Below, piece after piece: positions 1 to 8,725 of a stretch of DNA of 37,761 nucleotides (positions are counted from its first letter, which is position 1; each line of letters opens with the position of its first letter). The notes under the pieces are model-generated. The model saw nothing but the letters and a program-made list of their open reading frames with translations. It was not told where the DNA came from and did not search any database. The DNA comes from Pseudolactococcus raffinolactis NBRC 100932 (lineage in GTDB: Bacteria; Bacillota; Bacilli; Lactobacillales; Streptococcaceae), in the NCBI RefSeq assembly GCF_001591765.1, contig NZ_BCVN01000018.1, forward strand, positions 1 to 37,761. The letters run 5' to 3'. Made by a program: the position numbers and the translations under genes.

Positions 1-51
1 TAAAAATCTAATGATGAAAGGCGTTTTATTGCTAATGCCAATTTATTAAGG

Positions 52-70
52 TAACATAAATTTTATGTTA
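52..70. promoter_or_regulatory. AT-rich perfect palindrome upstream of the surface cluster
   Basis: A 9-1-9 palindrome (TAACATAAA-T-TTTATGTTA) lies about 170 bases before the GTG start of the adhesin gene. It could be an operator or a weak hairpin ending the preceding gene. No clear -35/-10 pair could be assigned in this leader. The symmetry is seen directly; the function is a guess. Confidence 0.25.
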
Positions 71-238
71 ATAAGGGTAAAATGTTCAAATATAAAGACT
101 GTACTTTAAATCGTGTGGGAAATTTTTCACTGTCACCTAAGTAGATAGACGATATTTTTGCCCAAGTTAACTTCAAAAGAAGCAACGATTATCGTCAGGA
201 AACTAAAATTGTGGGGATAGAAGGAGGAAGTATTAGTC

Positions 239-3112
239 GTGAAAGATTTTAAACATGACACAAAACAAACGAATTACCGGTCATGGAAGTCGGGGAAACA
301 CTGGATTTATGCGAGCGTAGTTTTAGCCGCCGTAGTAGGTGGTGTAGCACTAGAAGCAACAGGGGTTACACCTAAGGTATTGTCTTATATCCAAAAAAGT
401 TTCGGTAGTGAGGTTGTAGAGGCGATAGCTAATACACCAGGCATCTTGGCACGAGGTGAAGTACTTCAACCAGATTTTTATGCCAGTGTCGGAGATTTTA
501 CCGTTCCTGCGACAGTCGGGACAGACTTTTCTAATAATGCCCAAATTGAAGTGACCGGTTCTATCAAGCCGAAGTTCGTTGGCCCTGTCTTCCAGATTCC
601 TTCTGGTAAAGAATCAAATGCCATCGCTGCATTTAACCAGCCGTTGGATCCAGCTAAGGATTTCTCTATCTCAGGTGAGGTAACTGTCCCTGATGCTCGT
701 ATTGCCGCAGCAGGACTTTATGTTTCAGATGTACCATCAAACGAAGTTATTAACAAGCTGGGTACTATAAGCTTAAATGAAGCTGGTTCATCTGGTGCCC
801 TTAGATGGGAACTTGGTGGTAGTAGTTCATATTACACTGGACATTATATGATTTTTTCTGGATTTCATAATGTCGTAGGTTACGCAGCGACGTTAGCCAG
901 TGGTACGGACTATAGCCGGGTTTCTGGAAATGGAATTGCAGCAGTAGGTCCTTCTAAATATGCGGATTGTGACTTTGTCCTTCTAAATACGACTGAGAAG
1001 AATAGGACTAATATTAAAATCCAAGTTACTGTCAATTATAACGCAGCATCTGGTATCCTTAAAGTAACTTATAAGCATAATTCAGGTACTGCTGATATCG
1101 GTATCGGTCAATACTATCAACAATGGCTAAAAGATAAAAATAGTAAATCCGCAACAGTTGAGTATAAAATTGACAAATCTGCGCCAGTTTACTTAGGAAT
1201 TGTTGGTAACGGAAATGACTCAGGAAGTGGTGCCTCTAAAAAGACAAGTAACACAACTGTAAATTCTGTAACCGGAACTTATCTTACAGCAGAACGTGCC
1301 GTACACTTCAGAGATGATGCAGGCAATCAACTGGCTGCGTCATCTAAAGTCTTAATGCCTCGCGGTGGCCGCTTAGGAATTGGTAATGAGGATACGACGA
1401 CACCTTACTACTATGATAAACCTGATATGCCTCAAGGTTATACTTATCAAGCAAGTCAAAACCCAAGCGTAGGTGGAGATAAAGAAGTAGTCGTAACTTA
1501 TCAACGCGACGTACAAACAGGTTTTGTTGAACTGACCAATAAATTAACTGGTCAAAAAATGGATCCAAACGAAAATGTTGCAATCAAAAGTGTGACTAAA
1601 CAGAACTTATCTGTCAATGTACCAGGGGTTTCAGGGTATTACTACCTCAATGAAATCACAGGAGATGCTAAGAATCCGACTTATGATGGAGATGGGTCAA
1701 CTGTCGACTTTGACATGACCATGGATGATACCGCAAACGGTACAAATACAACCGATAGTCAAGAACAAGTCGTTGGTACTTACATGATGCCATCTGTTCA
1801 AGAGCGTATCTTAAACATTACGAAGCCAGATGGCACAATGTCGACTGAGAAACAAGTGTCGAAAACAGACACAGACTTTGCTGCGATTGAGGGCGAGTAT
1901 GCAATTCCAGGATATCGTGTCATTGTTGATGGTGTACCAGTTACTGATGCTCAAGCACCACAAGGTATTCCAGGTGAAGCAACCGATAAAACAAATAACT
2001 TAAAAGCTACAACAGATAGTGCACCTCAGGTTCATACGATTACTTATCAAGCTGAGCCACAAAAAGCAAAAATTGTCTATCAAGATTTGACTACTGGTAA
2101 AGAACTTCATACTGATGAGGTTGATGGCTTGTCGAATGATGCAATCAATAATTACGAGACTGCTTCTAAAATTGCAGACTATCAATCTAAAGGCTTTGTT
2201 CTTAAATCCAATACCTTCACAGATGGTTCTGAACATTTTGATGCTGATACGACAACTGACCAAAGTTATGTAGTGGGATTGGTCCACGATTCAAAAAATA
2301 ATCTAGAATCAAAAGACATCACACATAAAGTTGCTTATACGATTAAAAATGGCTTTGTAACAGCCCCTCAAGACTATGAGACAAAGTCTAATATTACTTA
2401 TAATCATTTTATTGATAAGCATACTGGGGATGTGATTACTGCTGATTTTGATAAATATGCACTAGATGGAGATATCAATCAAAATCCAAAAGCGCATAAA
2501 TATGAGTCAAGTCATTCAGATGCCAAGGTAGCGCATGATGGTAAAGTTGAGTTTAAGTCACCAGAAGTTCCTAATATCAAAGGCTATACTGCCAACCTAA
2601 CTGAAAATACAACTATTCATTATAGTAAAGCTAAAGATGGCGAAGTATTAGAGAGTAGCGTTGAATATGCGATTGATGAGACTATCAACATTACCTTACC
2701 AACGGATACTTTCTTCTACAACACAAGAACAGATGCTATGATCAAGGCTTCTAGCTATACGATTACCAATGATTCAGGACTTCCTGTCAAAATAAGTATT
2801 GATGGTTTTGCTGCTGAATTAAGTAATTCAACCTTGCCATCAGACTTTGCATTAAATCTTAATGTGAGTGGTAATAAAGTCACTACGCCAAGTGCAAAAC
2901 TGATTGAGAACGGCTTGATTAAAGTGTCAAATAGTGAGTTAATCACACTAGCCAACTGTCTTGACCAATATAGTGCTACTGATGCAGCAATCACAAGTGG
3001 TTCACCTGTTAATAATGCTGCTGAATTTACTTATGGTGGGGCTGCAAAAGCATCAAAAACTTTGAAGTTGGGCTACACGTTAAGTCTAAAATTTGAAGAT
3101 GTTAAATTTTAA
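239..3112 (+). CDS. Large secreted lectin/MucBP-type adhesin with KxYKxGKxW-like signal
   Basis: This 957-residue protein starts at a GTG placed 11 bases after AAGGAGG (221-227). Residues about 14-22 read RSWKSGKHW, a variant of the KxYKxGKxW motif of serine-rich and mucin-type adhesins, followed by a hydrophobic export segment. Residues about 75-345 resemble an L-type lectin-like beta-sandwich. Two MucBP-like modules follow at about 350-425 and 605-690. The last 142 residues (816-957) are a separate module repeated in the secreted protein encoded at 3952-4557 (about 57% identical by hand count). There is no LPXTG signal and no canonical WxL motif, so the anchoring mode is unclear. It is probably a cell-surface adhesin. 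The ligand is unknown and the lectin call rests on fold-type resemblance only. Confidence 0.8.
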   Translation: MKDFKHDTKQTNYRSWKSGKHWIYASVVLAAVVGGVALEATGVTPKVLSYIQKSFGSEVVEAIANTPGILARGEVLQPDFYASVGDFTVPATVGTDFSNNAQIEVTGSIKPKFVGPVFQIPSGKESNAIAAFNQPLDPAKDFSISGEVTVPDARIAAAGLYVSDVPSNEVINKLGTISLNEAGSSGALRWELGGSSSYYTGHYMIFSGFHNVVGYAATLASGTDYSRVSGNGIAAVGPSKYADCDFVLLNTTEKNRTNIKIQVTVNYNAASGILKVTYKHNSGTADIGIGQYYQQWLKDKNSKSATVEYKIDKSAPVYLGIVGNGNDSGSGASKKTSNTTVNSVTGTYLTAERAVHFRDDAGNQLAASSKVLMPRGGRLGIGNEDTTTPYYYDKPDMPQGYTYQASQNPSVGGDKEVVVTYQRDVQTGFVELTNKLTGQKMDPNENVAIKSVTKQNLSVNVPGVSGYYYLNEITGDAKNPTYDGDGSTVDFDMTMDDTANGTNTTDSQEQVVGTYMMPSVQERILNITKPDGTMSTEKQVSKTDTDFAAIEGEYAIPGYRVIVDGVPVTDAQAPQGIPGEATDKTNNLKATTDSAPQVHTITYQAEPQKAKIVYQDLTTGKELHTDEVDGLSNDAINNYETASKIADYQSKGFVLKSNTFTDGSEHFDADTTTDQSYVVGLVHDSKNNLESKDITHKVAYTIKNGFVTAPQDYETKSNITYNHFIDKHTGDVITADFDKYALDGDINQNPKAHKYESSHSDAKVAHDGKVEFKSPEVPNIKGYTANLTENTTIHYSKAKDGEVLESSVEYAIDETINITLPTDTFFYNTRTDAMIKASSYTITNDSGLPVKISIDGFAAELSNSTLPSDFALNLNVSGNKVTTPSAKLIENGLIKVSNSELITLANCLDQYSATDAAITSGSPVNNAAEFTYGGAAKASKTLKLGYTLSLKFEDVKF

Positions 3113-3171
3113 ACATAATAATTAATTCATTAGTTACTTGAAACCAATTAAATAAGAAAATGATTGATATT

Positions 3172-3285
3172 TGAAGTGAAGAAATAGGGCTACAGTGAAG
3201 TTTTGCGTCTATAGCTTGCAAAGCGATATCCCTCTTTCGAAATTGCGATGATTCTACTTGACTGTAGCCCTATTTCTTCACTTCA
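3172..3285. repeat. 114-bp element bounded by perfect 25-bp inverted repeats
   Basis: Bases 3172-3196 are the exact reverse complement of 3261-3285. After one mismatch, four further bases pair inside the arms, leaving a core of about 54 bases that contains a small TCG/CGA hairpin. No T-tract follows the right arm directly, so it is not a standard intrinsic terminator. TGATATT abuts the left arm (3165-3171) and recurs at 3303-3309. A MITE-like mobile element or an RNA processing/attenuation structure between two genes of the surface cluster would both fit. No second copy was noticed in the window. Confidence 0.7.
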
Positions 3286-3360
3286 GTTCTTGAAATTTTT
3301 AATGATATTGGCAGTAGCGGAATGAATTGAAGAAAAATATAAAGACAATAGGAGTTAGCT

Positions 3361-3900
3361 ATGAAACACGAAGCACCTCAAGAAGAGAAAAAGAGTAAGA
3401 AAAAAAGATTACTTATCTTATTACTTTGTCTTTTATTAGTTGCAGGTAGCTATGGGGTTTATCATTTCTTTTTGAATAAACCCAAAGAAAATGTATCAGT
3501 CATTAGTGGAGATTTTTTACCCAAAAATAAAGATGCCAAAAAAATGTCTGATAAAGAAATTGCTAAATTTGCCCAAAAAAAGGCTGATGCCAGTCAATTC
3601 AACATGATGATTGGATCAAAAGCTGAAATTGACGGTCAGTCTCAAAAAGGCAAACTTAATATAAAGAATCCCCAGACAAATGTCTATCCGGTCAATGTTG
3701 TTATTACTGACGATCAAACTGGAGCTGTCATCTATACGTCTGGTGCGATTGAGCCAGGAGAGGAGGTGAGTAATGTCCAGCTAGAGAAGAAATTAGAAAA
3801 AGGTACCTATCGAGCAACAGCCCGCTTTAGTTTATATGATTCAAAAACAAAAGCTAAGAAAGGCGAGGTTGCTGCAGCGGTCAATATTATTGTCAGCTAA
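3361..3900 (+). CDS. Membrane-anchored extracellular protein of surface cluster
   Basis: This 179-residue protein has a lysine-rich cytoplasmic N-terminus (residues 1-16), one membrane segment at about 17-38, and an extracellular domain of about 140 residues. The domain ends in an alternating, beta-rich stretch with phrases such as YPVNVVITDD and GTYRATARF, suggesting an immunoglobulin-like beta-sandwich. There is no lipobox, sorting signal or catalytic motif. It lies between the adhesin and the small secreted protein that share a C-terminal module. It might be a membrane-side partner or assembly factor for those proteins, by analogy with the accessory proteins of WxL/Csc clusters. I do not recognise the family, and the role is inferred from location alone. 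Confidence 0.6.
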   Translation: MKHEAPQEEKKSKKKRLLILLLCLLLVAGSYGVYHFFLNKPKENVSVISGDFLPKNKDAKKMSDKEIAKFAQKKADASQFNMMIGSKAEIDGQSQKGKLNIKNPQTNVYPVNVVITDDQTGAVIYTSGAIEPGEEVSNVQLEKKLEKGTYRATARFSLYDSKTKAKKGEVAAAVNIIVS

Positions 3901-3951
3901 CACAAGGTTGTTAGTCTATCACTTATTATTTATATATTAATGGAGAATATC

Positions 3952-4557
3952 ATGAAAAAATTACTATCTACTTTACTCGTTTCAACTGCTGTATTTGCAG
4001 GCGCACAAGCTGTATCAGCTGATCAAAACATCATTGCAGAAACTGACGCTGATATCACTGTCAACGGTACATTGGGTGCTGACAATACAGATCCAGGAGC
4101 TACTATTCCCGAAGGAGATAAAGATTGGATTAACGTAACACTTCCTACTGAAACAATCTTCTATAACAAAACAAACGATGCTGCTATCAAAGCACCAACA
4201 TACGATATCACTAACAATTCAGGTCGTCCAGTGACAATCTCTGTTGCAGGTTTCACTGCTGATTCAGCTAACCCAGCATTGCCAGCTGACTTTGATTTGA
4301 ACCTTGATTTAACTGGTAACGCAGCAGTTTCACCAAGTACTAAATTGGTTTCAGCAGGCGCACTTCAAGCACCAGCTACTGAATTGATTACATTGGCAAA
4401 CAACGTTGACCAATACGCAGCTGCAGATACAGCATCAGCAGCAGGTGCAGCAGTTAACAACAAAGCTAGCTTCACATACAGTGGTACAGCGACAGCATCT
4501 AAATCTGTAAAAGTTGCTTATACTTTGAGCCTTAAATTCGAAGCTGTTAAATTTTAA
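3952..4557 (+). CDS. Small secreted protein sharing the adhesin C-terminal module
   Basis: The start at 3952 is preferred over the in-frame ATG at 3940 because GGAG at 3942-3945 sits six bases before it and a textbook signal peptide follows. The 201-residue precursor begins MKKLLSTLLVSTAVFAGAQA with likely cleavage after AVSA. Residues 60-201 align without gaps to residues 816-957 of the adhesin (about 81 of 142 identical), including LPT near the start, ELITLAN in the middle and YTLSLKFE near the end. The family looks distantly like WxL proteins in size and beta content but has no WxL tripeptide. Homotypic binding between the two copies, or shared binding to the wall, would explain the duplication. 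Alanine-rich codon choice suggests high expression. Confidence 0.7.
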   Translation: MKKLLSTLLVSTAVFAGAQAVSADQNIIAETDADITVNGTLGADNTDPGATIPEGDKDWINVTLPTETIFYNKTNDAAIKAPTYDITNNSGRPVTISVAGFTADSANPALPADFDLNLDLTGNAAVSPSTKLVSAGALQAPATELITLANNVDQYAAADTASAAGAAVNNKASFTYSGTATASKSVKVAYTLSLKFEAVKF

Positions 4558-4592
4558 TGAATGATTTCTAAATCATCAAAGGAGGAGATTTC

Positions 4593-4847
4593 ATGACAAA
4601 TGAAATAGCCGTCTTAGGTCAATTAGGGCTAGAGGAACCACAAGTTGATCGGCCAGATTTACCTCAAACAAGTGATGAACCACCTCACTATATAGTCCAA
4701 GAGCAAGTCCCACCCCAAAACTCAGGTTTTTTACCACACACAGGTGATTTGCAACAAATTGGCTTATTGATGATAGGGTTATTTTGTCTGAGCTTGTTCC
4801 TTGTCTTTAAATCTAGAGAAAATTCTAGTGTAAATGCTGAGGTATAG
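4593..4847 (+). CDS. 84-residue LPXTG-like protein lacking a signal peptide
   Basis: A strong AAAGGAGGAG (4578-4587) precedes the ATG, so the start is well supported. Residues 47-51 are LPHTG, followed by a hydrophobic stretch (about 56-72) and a short charged tail beginning KSR, which is the layout of a sortase sorting signal. A second degenerate copy, LPQTS, is at 23-27. The first 20 residues are acidic and contain no hydrophobic segment, so there is no Sec signal peptide, which is abnormal for a sortase substrate. It is the last gene of the surface cluster, followed by a strong terminator. It resembles the small LPXTG members (CscD type) of Csc/WxL clusters. It may be a decayed remnant or a membrane-inserted stub. 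Confidence 0.6.
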   Translation: MTNEIAVLGQLGLEEPQVDRPDLPQTSDEPPHYIVQEQVPPQNSGFLPHTGDLQQIGLLMIGLFCLSLFLVFKSRENSSVNAEV

Positions 4848-4896
4848 ATATTTTTTTAACCTCTACTCTTTACTGACCAGGATAGAATATCCAAGT

Positions 4897-4942
4897 AAAG
4901 AACTTTTCTCCAGTAATGGAGAAAAGTTCTTTTTGGTTTTTT
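4897..4942 (+). terminator. Strong intrinsic terminator of the surface cluster
   Basis: A perfect 15-bp stem (4897-4911 with 4918-4932) and a six-base loop are followed by a T-rich tract. It closes the cluster that begins at 239. Confidence 0.9.
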
Positions 4943-5302
4943 GGGGAAATAATCTACAAAATATGATCAACGATTTCGTTTCGATAAAGAATTAACTTCT
5001 AAAGGTTGGGACAAAAGTCCTCAAGAAAAGACTATGAGCAATCTTCAATATTAATTGAAAGTGGCCTTAGTCTATTTCCGTGTAGCTTTTTTGATACATT
5101 GTAAAACAGCATAACGAATTTCGTGAGAAACAAAGCGAAATTGGTTAAAAAATCGTTTCTATATTGATAATCTAATCAAAAGATAGGGGGCATTAAAAAA
5201 TATGAAACCCGAGATTGAAAAAAAGAAAGTCTGAGATGAGAAAACGCGGTTAAAATAATAACAAGCATTAGCTAGCAACCCATATTTTAGGAGGATTTGA
5301 CG
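4943..5302. other. Gene-free spacer with possible mobile-element debris
   Basis: No open reading frame with a ribosome-binding site was found. At 5005-5021 the sequence GGTTGGGACAAAAGTCC resembles the G-rich intergenic and insertion-sequence ends common in streptococci. On the minus strand, about 5087-5164 encodes a 25-codon open stretch that ends in TAG and reads like the C-terminus of a larger basic protein. That reading is speculative. The spacer ends in the AGGAGG (5289-5294) that serves the next gene. No promoter could be assigned with confidence. Confidence 0.4.
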
Positions 5303-6304
5303 ATGTCAGAAAAGAGAACACGATTTCAAGCCGTTTTGGATGGCGAAGCAGTTGACCGGATTCCAACCGGTTTTTGGTACCATTTTTTCGAAGATGAGTT
5401 GGTTGAGGCCACCAGTCAAGCTGATTTAATCGCTGATAATGTGACGGGCCATCAAAAATTTATCTTAAATTTTGAGCCAGATTTTATTAAACTCATGAGT
5501 GATGGCTATTTCCACTATCCTAATGCTGCCAACTGGCGCACGTCAACTGATGATGAACTCTTAGCGGTCACATCAATCGGTAAGGATTATGTTTGGCTTA
5601 CTGAACAAGTTGCACTCGTTAAATCTCAACACGCCCAGTTCAGCGAAGATATTTTTTCTTTTTATAATATCTTTGCACCCGCTACCTATCTCAAATTTGC
5701 CTTGGGCGGTGATGACCAGCTCGTTAACTTTGTCAATGGTCACAGTAAACAGGCCATCCAGCATATTTTTGATATCGTAAGTCAAGATATCGCAGACTTA
5801 GCAGTAGCGGTGATCAAGCAAGGTAGTGCAGATGGCATCTATTATAGTACGCAGAACATCCAAAGTACATCTGATCAAACGATTTTCAATCAATGGGTCA
5901 AACCAAGTGATCTCACCGTTTTGAAGGCTGCTAAAGCAGCTGGTGGGACAAACGTTTTACATATCTGTGGTTATGAAGGTGCTAGCAACCGTTTGACTGA
6001 TTTCTCGGATTATCCCGCAGATATTGTCAATTGGGCAACAGCAGTTGAAGGTGTTACTTTATCACAAGGTCGATCGATATTCCCAAATCAAGTGTTATTA
6101 GGTGGTTTTGGTAATACGACAAAAGATGTCCTTTACCAAGGGACAATAGATGATATCGCTGCAGCGACACAAGCTATCATCACTGCCTTTGGTGATGATA
6201 CCCGCTTTTTGATTGGTGCAGATTGCACCGTCCCACGGGATATCGACTTAAAACATCTGGAAGCAGCACGAAAAGCAGCTGTTAAACAACCTATTACCGT
6301 ATAA
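5303..6304 (+). CDS. URO-D/MtaA-superfamily protein, probable zinc thiol methyltransferase
   Basis: The ATG at 5303 lies eight bases after AGGAGG (5289-5294) and is chosen over the TTG at 5297, giving 333 residues. The fold family is uroporphyrinogen decarboxylase. The N-terminal RQAGR motif that binds porphyrin in true HemE is absent: the region reads DRIPTGFWYHF (19-29). Instead H220-x-C222 (LHICGY) and C308 (GADCTVP) match the His-x-Cys...Cys zinc site of methylcobamide:thiol methyltransferases such as MtaA and MtbA. A role in moving a methyl group to or from a thiol is therefore more likely than heme synthesis. It heads an operon with an amino-acid/cystine-type ABC importer and an SDR. 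No corrinoid protein is encoded nearby, so the methyl donor is unknown. Confidence 0.75.
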   Translation: MSEKRTRFQAVLDGEAVDRIPTGFWYHFFEDELVEATSQADLIADNVTGHQKFILNFEPDFIKLMSDGYFHYPNAANWRTSTDDELLAVTSIGKDYVWLTEQVALVKSQHAQFSEDIFSFYNIFAPATYLKFALGGDDQLVNFVNGHSKQAIQHIFDIVSQDIADLAVAVIKQGSADGIYYSTQNIQSTSDQTIFNQWVKPSDLTVLKAAKAAGGTNVLHICGYEGASNRLTDFSDYPADIVNWATAVEGVTLSQGRSIFPNQVLLGGFGNTTKDVLYQGTIDDIAAATQAIITAFGDDTRFLIGADCTVPRDIDLKHLEAARKAAVKQPITV

Positions 6305-6333
6305 ACTTAACATCAATTAAAGGGAGATCGTCT

Positions 6334-7215
6334 ATGAGTCAATTCTATAAAAATAAAAAAGTCTTAATCGGTGCAGCAGTTGTAATTGCAGCCGGTGCCA
6401 TTGTTGCTGTTAGAACAACGCAGAGTAAAAAAATACCGACGACTGGTGCTAAAGCAAAAGTCGAGAAAGTCTTACAAGTCGCGCACACGCAAAGTTACAA
6501 ACCCTACGATTTTGTCAATGATAAAGGAGAATCAGACGGGTTTGAAGTCCAAGTTTTAAAGGCAGTGGATAAAAAACTACCGGATTACAAATTCAACTAT
6601 AACCCCACTAGTGATGAAGATTTGCTGATTGGCCTAGAGTCTGGCAAATATGATATTGGGACTAAGGGAGCTTGGAAAACACCAGAACGTGAGCAGAAGT
6701 TTATCATTCCTCAAGAAAAAATCGCGGCATCAGTTATCGGTTTGACTTACCGGACAGCGGACAAAGCCAAATATAGCAACTTAGAAGACTTTGCTAAACA
6801 GAACGGCAAGCTGATTCCGATTAGCCCACAAAACGCCCAATATAAGGTCATCGAAGACTTTAACGCTGCCCATCCTAAGACGCCAATCAAATTAGATGCA
6901 GCCGATCAATTTACGATTAGTGATGCCTACGCTTGGTTGTTAGAAAACCGTTATGACGGATTCTTTGACATTAAACTGAGCTTTGATAATTCAGTGCTCG
7001 CTGCTGATGGTCCATATCACGACTATGCCAACAAGCTGTCTTATGTGCCCTATAAAGGGATTCCGACTTATCCGATCATTCATAAAAATGCGACAAATGA
7101 AGCATTTGCGAAAGCCTATGATCAAGCGATAAAAGAACTCGAAGCTGATGGGACGTTGACAAAACTGTCTAAGAAGTATTTCGGTGAGGATGTCTTTTCT
7201 TACATAAAGGACTAA
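6334..7215 (+). CDS. ABC transporter substrate-binding protein, amino acid/cystine type
   Basis: The 293 residues form a family 3 (SBP_bac_3) periplasmic-type binding protein. Residues about 9-27 are a hydrophobic anchor but contain no lipobox cysteine, so it is probably held by an uncleaved N-terminal helix instead of a lipid. The first lobe starts VAHTQSYKPYDFVNDKG and carries the GLESGKYDI and WKTPERE segments, the latter including the arginine that usually grips the ligand carboxylate. The protein resembles the TcyJ/TcyK cystine binders more than glutamine or arginine binders, but ligand choice cannot be read from sequence. AAGGGAG precedes the start, and the permease gene follows after 26 bases. 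Confidence 0.85.
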   Translation: MSQFYKNKKVLIGAAVVIAAGAIVAVRTTQSKKIPTTGAKAKVEKVLQVAHTQSYKPYDFVNDKGESDGFEVQVLKAVDKKLPDYKFNYNPTSDEDLLIGLESGKYDIGTKGAWKTPEREQKFIIPQEKIAASVIGLTYRTADKAKYSNLEDFAKQNGKLIPISPQNAQYKVIEDFNAAHPKTPIKLDAADQFTISDAYAWLLENRYDGFFDIKLSFDNSVLAADGPYHDYANKLSYVPYKGIPTYPIIHKNATNEAFAKAYDQAIKELEADGTLTKLSKKYFGEDVFSYIKD

Positions 7216-7241
7216 GTCACTCATGAGGTGAGGTAAACACT

Positions 7242-7955
7242 ATGATTCCATTTCATTTGGAGCGCGTCTGGTCAGTTTTGCCGGATATTCTCTCAAAATT
7301 TCCTAAAACTTTAGAGATCGTTGTTTTGACTGCCTTTTTAGGATCCATATTAGGATTGATCCTTGCTAAATGGCATTTACAAACTGGGAGCGTCAAGCAC
7401 ACTATAGCTCGTCACTACATCTCAGCCATGCGCTGTACACCACCGATTGTTCTGATCTTTTTGGTCTTCTATGCTTTTCCTAAACTGATCGAGGCTATCT
7501 TTTTGATCGATATCAACGGTTGGTCAAAGTCTGTATTTGTCATTAGTGCACTAGTCCTCTTGTTTTCGGCTAATATCGCTGTGACTTTTGAAGCAGCCTA
7601 CTTGGCAATTCCAAAGGGACAGACTGAAGCGGGCTTAGTGAGCGGTTTATCTGAGACCAGAACTTTCTTCAGAATCATTTTGCCTCAGGCTCTAGTTGTG
7701 GCACTACCCAATATTGCCAATAATTTATTGACCTTGCTCAAAGAAGGGTCGCTAGCTTATATGATCGGTTATGTCGATATCATGGGACAGGCGCAAAACA
7801 TCATTTCCAGAAATCTAGGTAATTTTGGCTTAGAAACTTATGTAGCAGTTACCTTAGTTTACTGGACAATCGCACTTGTGATTGAAGGTGGGAGTCTCCA
7901 GTTAGAAAAAAGGCTCAGCCGACATAAAGGACAAAGATTGGAGGGACAAACTTAA
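7242..7955 (+). CDS. ABC transporter permease, polar amino acid/cystine type
   Basis: This 237-residue protein has about five membrane helices and the binding-protein-dependent transport (HisM/TcyL) fold. The EAA loop that contacts the ATPase is visible at about residues 130-150 (EAGLVSGLSETRTFFRIILP). AGGTGAGG lies just upstream. The TAA stop overlaps the ATG of the second permease (TAATG at 7953-7957), so the two are translationally coupled and probably form a heterodimeric channel. Its neighbours are the binding protein before it and the second permease and ATPase after it. Confidence 0.88.
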   Translation: MIPFHLERVWSVLPDILSKFPKTLEIVVLTAFLGSILGLILAKWHLQTGSVKHTIARHYISAMRCTPPIVLIFLVFYAFPKLIEAIFLIDINGWSKSVFVISALVLLFSANIAVTFEAAYLAIPKGQTEAGLVSGLSETRTFFRIILPQALVVALPNIANNLLTLLKEGSLAYMIGYVDIMGQAQNIISRNLGNFGLETYVAVTLVYWTIALVIEGGSLQLEKRLSRHKGQRLEGQT

Positions 7956-8725
7956 TGGCTATAGATTATTTAATTGCAACCTTTTTTGAAAGCTTGAAAG
8001 GCGTACCAATAACACTTTTTATCACGTTTTTTGCCTTGATTGCTGCCCTACCTTTAGGTTTATTGTTTGCCATTGCACGGCAAAAAAAAATCCCTGTCCT
8101 CAGTCAATTGGCGAGACTTTACACTTTGATCATTCGAGGGACACCGCTAATTCTTTTGATTCTACTTTTTTACAGCTTTGTTCCAAGTTTCCTCAATACT
8201 TTTTTCAAAGCACATGATATCGGCATTGATATCTTTAAAGTCAATCCTTTATTTTACGCGTGTACTGTCTTTTTACTGGTTGCTATTGCAGCAGTCGCTG
8301 AGATTTTTCGCTCGGCCTTACTCGCCATTGACGGTGGACAGTTTGAGGCGGGCAAGGTGGCTAATCTGTCAACTTTTCATATTTATGCGCGGATTATTTT
8401 ACCCCAAGCTTTAGTTTCGAGTTTGCCGAATTTGTGTAATTTAGCAATTACACTAGTCAAAGGAACGTCGCTTGTTTTTGTCATGACCGTGAAAGATATC
8501 ACCGCCATTGCAAAAATTCAAGCCAGTTATGGCTATAATTATGCCGAAAGCTATCTGGTGATCTTCGCCATCTACATTTTGATATGTACTGGGATTCAGC
8601 TCGTTTTCAAAAAGCTAGCCGCCTTTTTTGCCCTAGACAGACGCATGGTACCCAAGCAAGTAGAAAAGTTACGCGTTGAGAAGGTCGCGCTAGAGAAAGG
8701 AGTTTTGTATGCTGAACATCCGTAA
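7955..8725 (+). CDS. Second ABC transporter permease, polar amino acid/cystine type
   Basis: The 256 residues have the same HisM/TcyM-type fold as the gene before it, with an EAA loop at about 128-150 ([20 protein letters not shown]). The charged C-terminal tail of about 40 residues, rich in Lys, Arg and Glu, extends past the last membrane helix into the cytoplasm. Its end overlaps the start of the ATPase gene by 17 bases and the preceding permease by one base, which argues for one polycistronic message and fixed stoichiometry. Two different permeases, as in TcyLM, suggest a heterodimer. Confidence 0.88.
   Translation: MAIDYLIATFFESLKGVPITLFITFFALIAALPLGLLFAIARQKKIPVLSQLARLYTLIIRGTPLILLILLFYSFVPSFLNTFFKAHDIGIDIFKVNPLFYACTVFLLVAIAAVAEIFRSALLAIDGGQFEAGKVANLSTFHIYARIILPQALVSSLPNLCNLAITLVKGTSLVFVMTVKDITAIAKIQASYGYNYAESYLVIFAIYILICTGIQLVFKKLAAFFALDRRMVPKQVEKLRVEKVALEKGVLYAEHP

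Noticed and set aside
3172-3285. Ordinary intrinsic terminator of the adhesin gene
   Set aside because: The arms are 25 bp with a 64-base interior and no immediate T tract, unlike the other terminators in this window.
5303-6304. HemE, uroporphyrinogen decarboxylase of heme synthesis
   Set aside because: The porphyrin-binding RQAGR motif is missing, a His-x-Cys...Cys zinc site is present, and no other heme genes are nearby.
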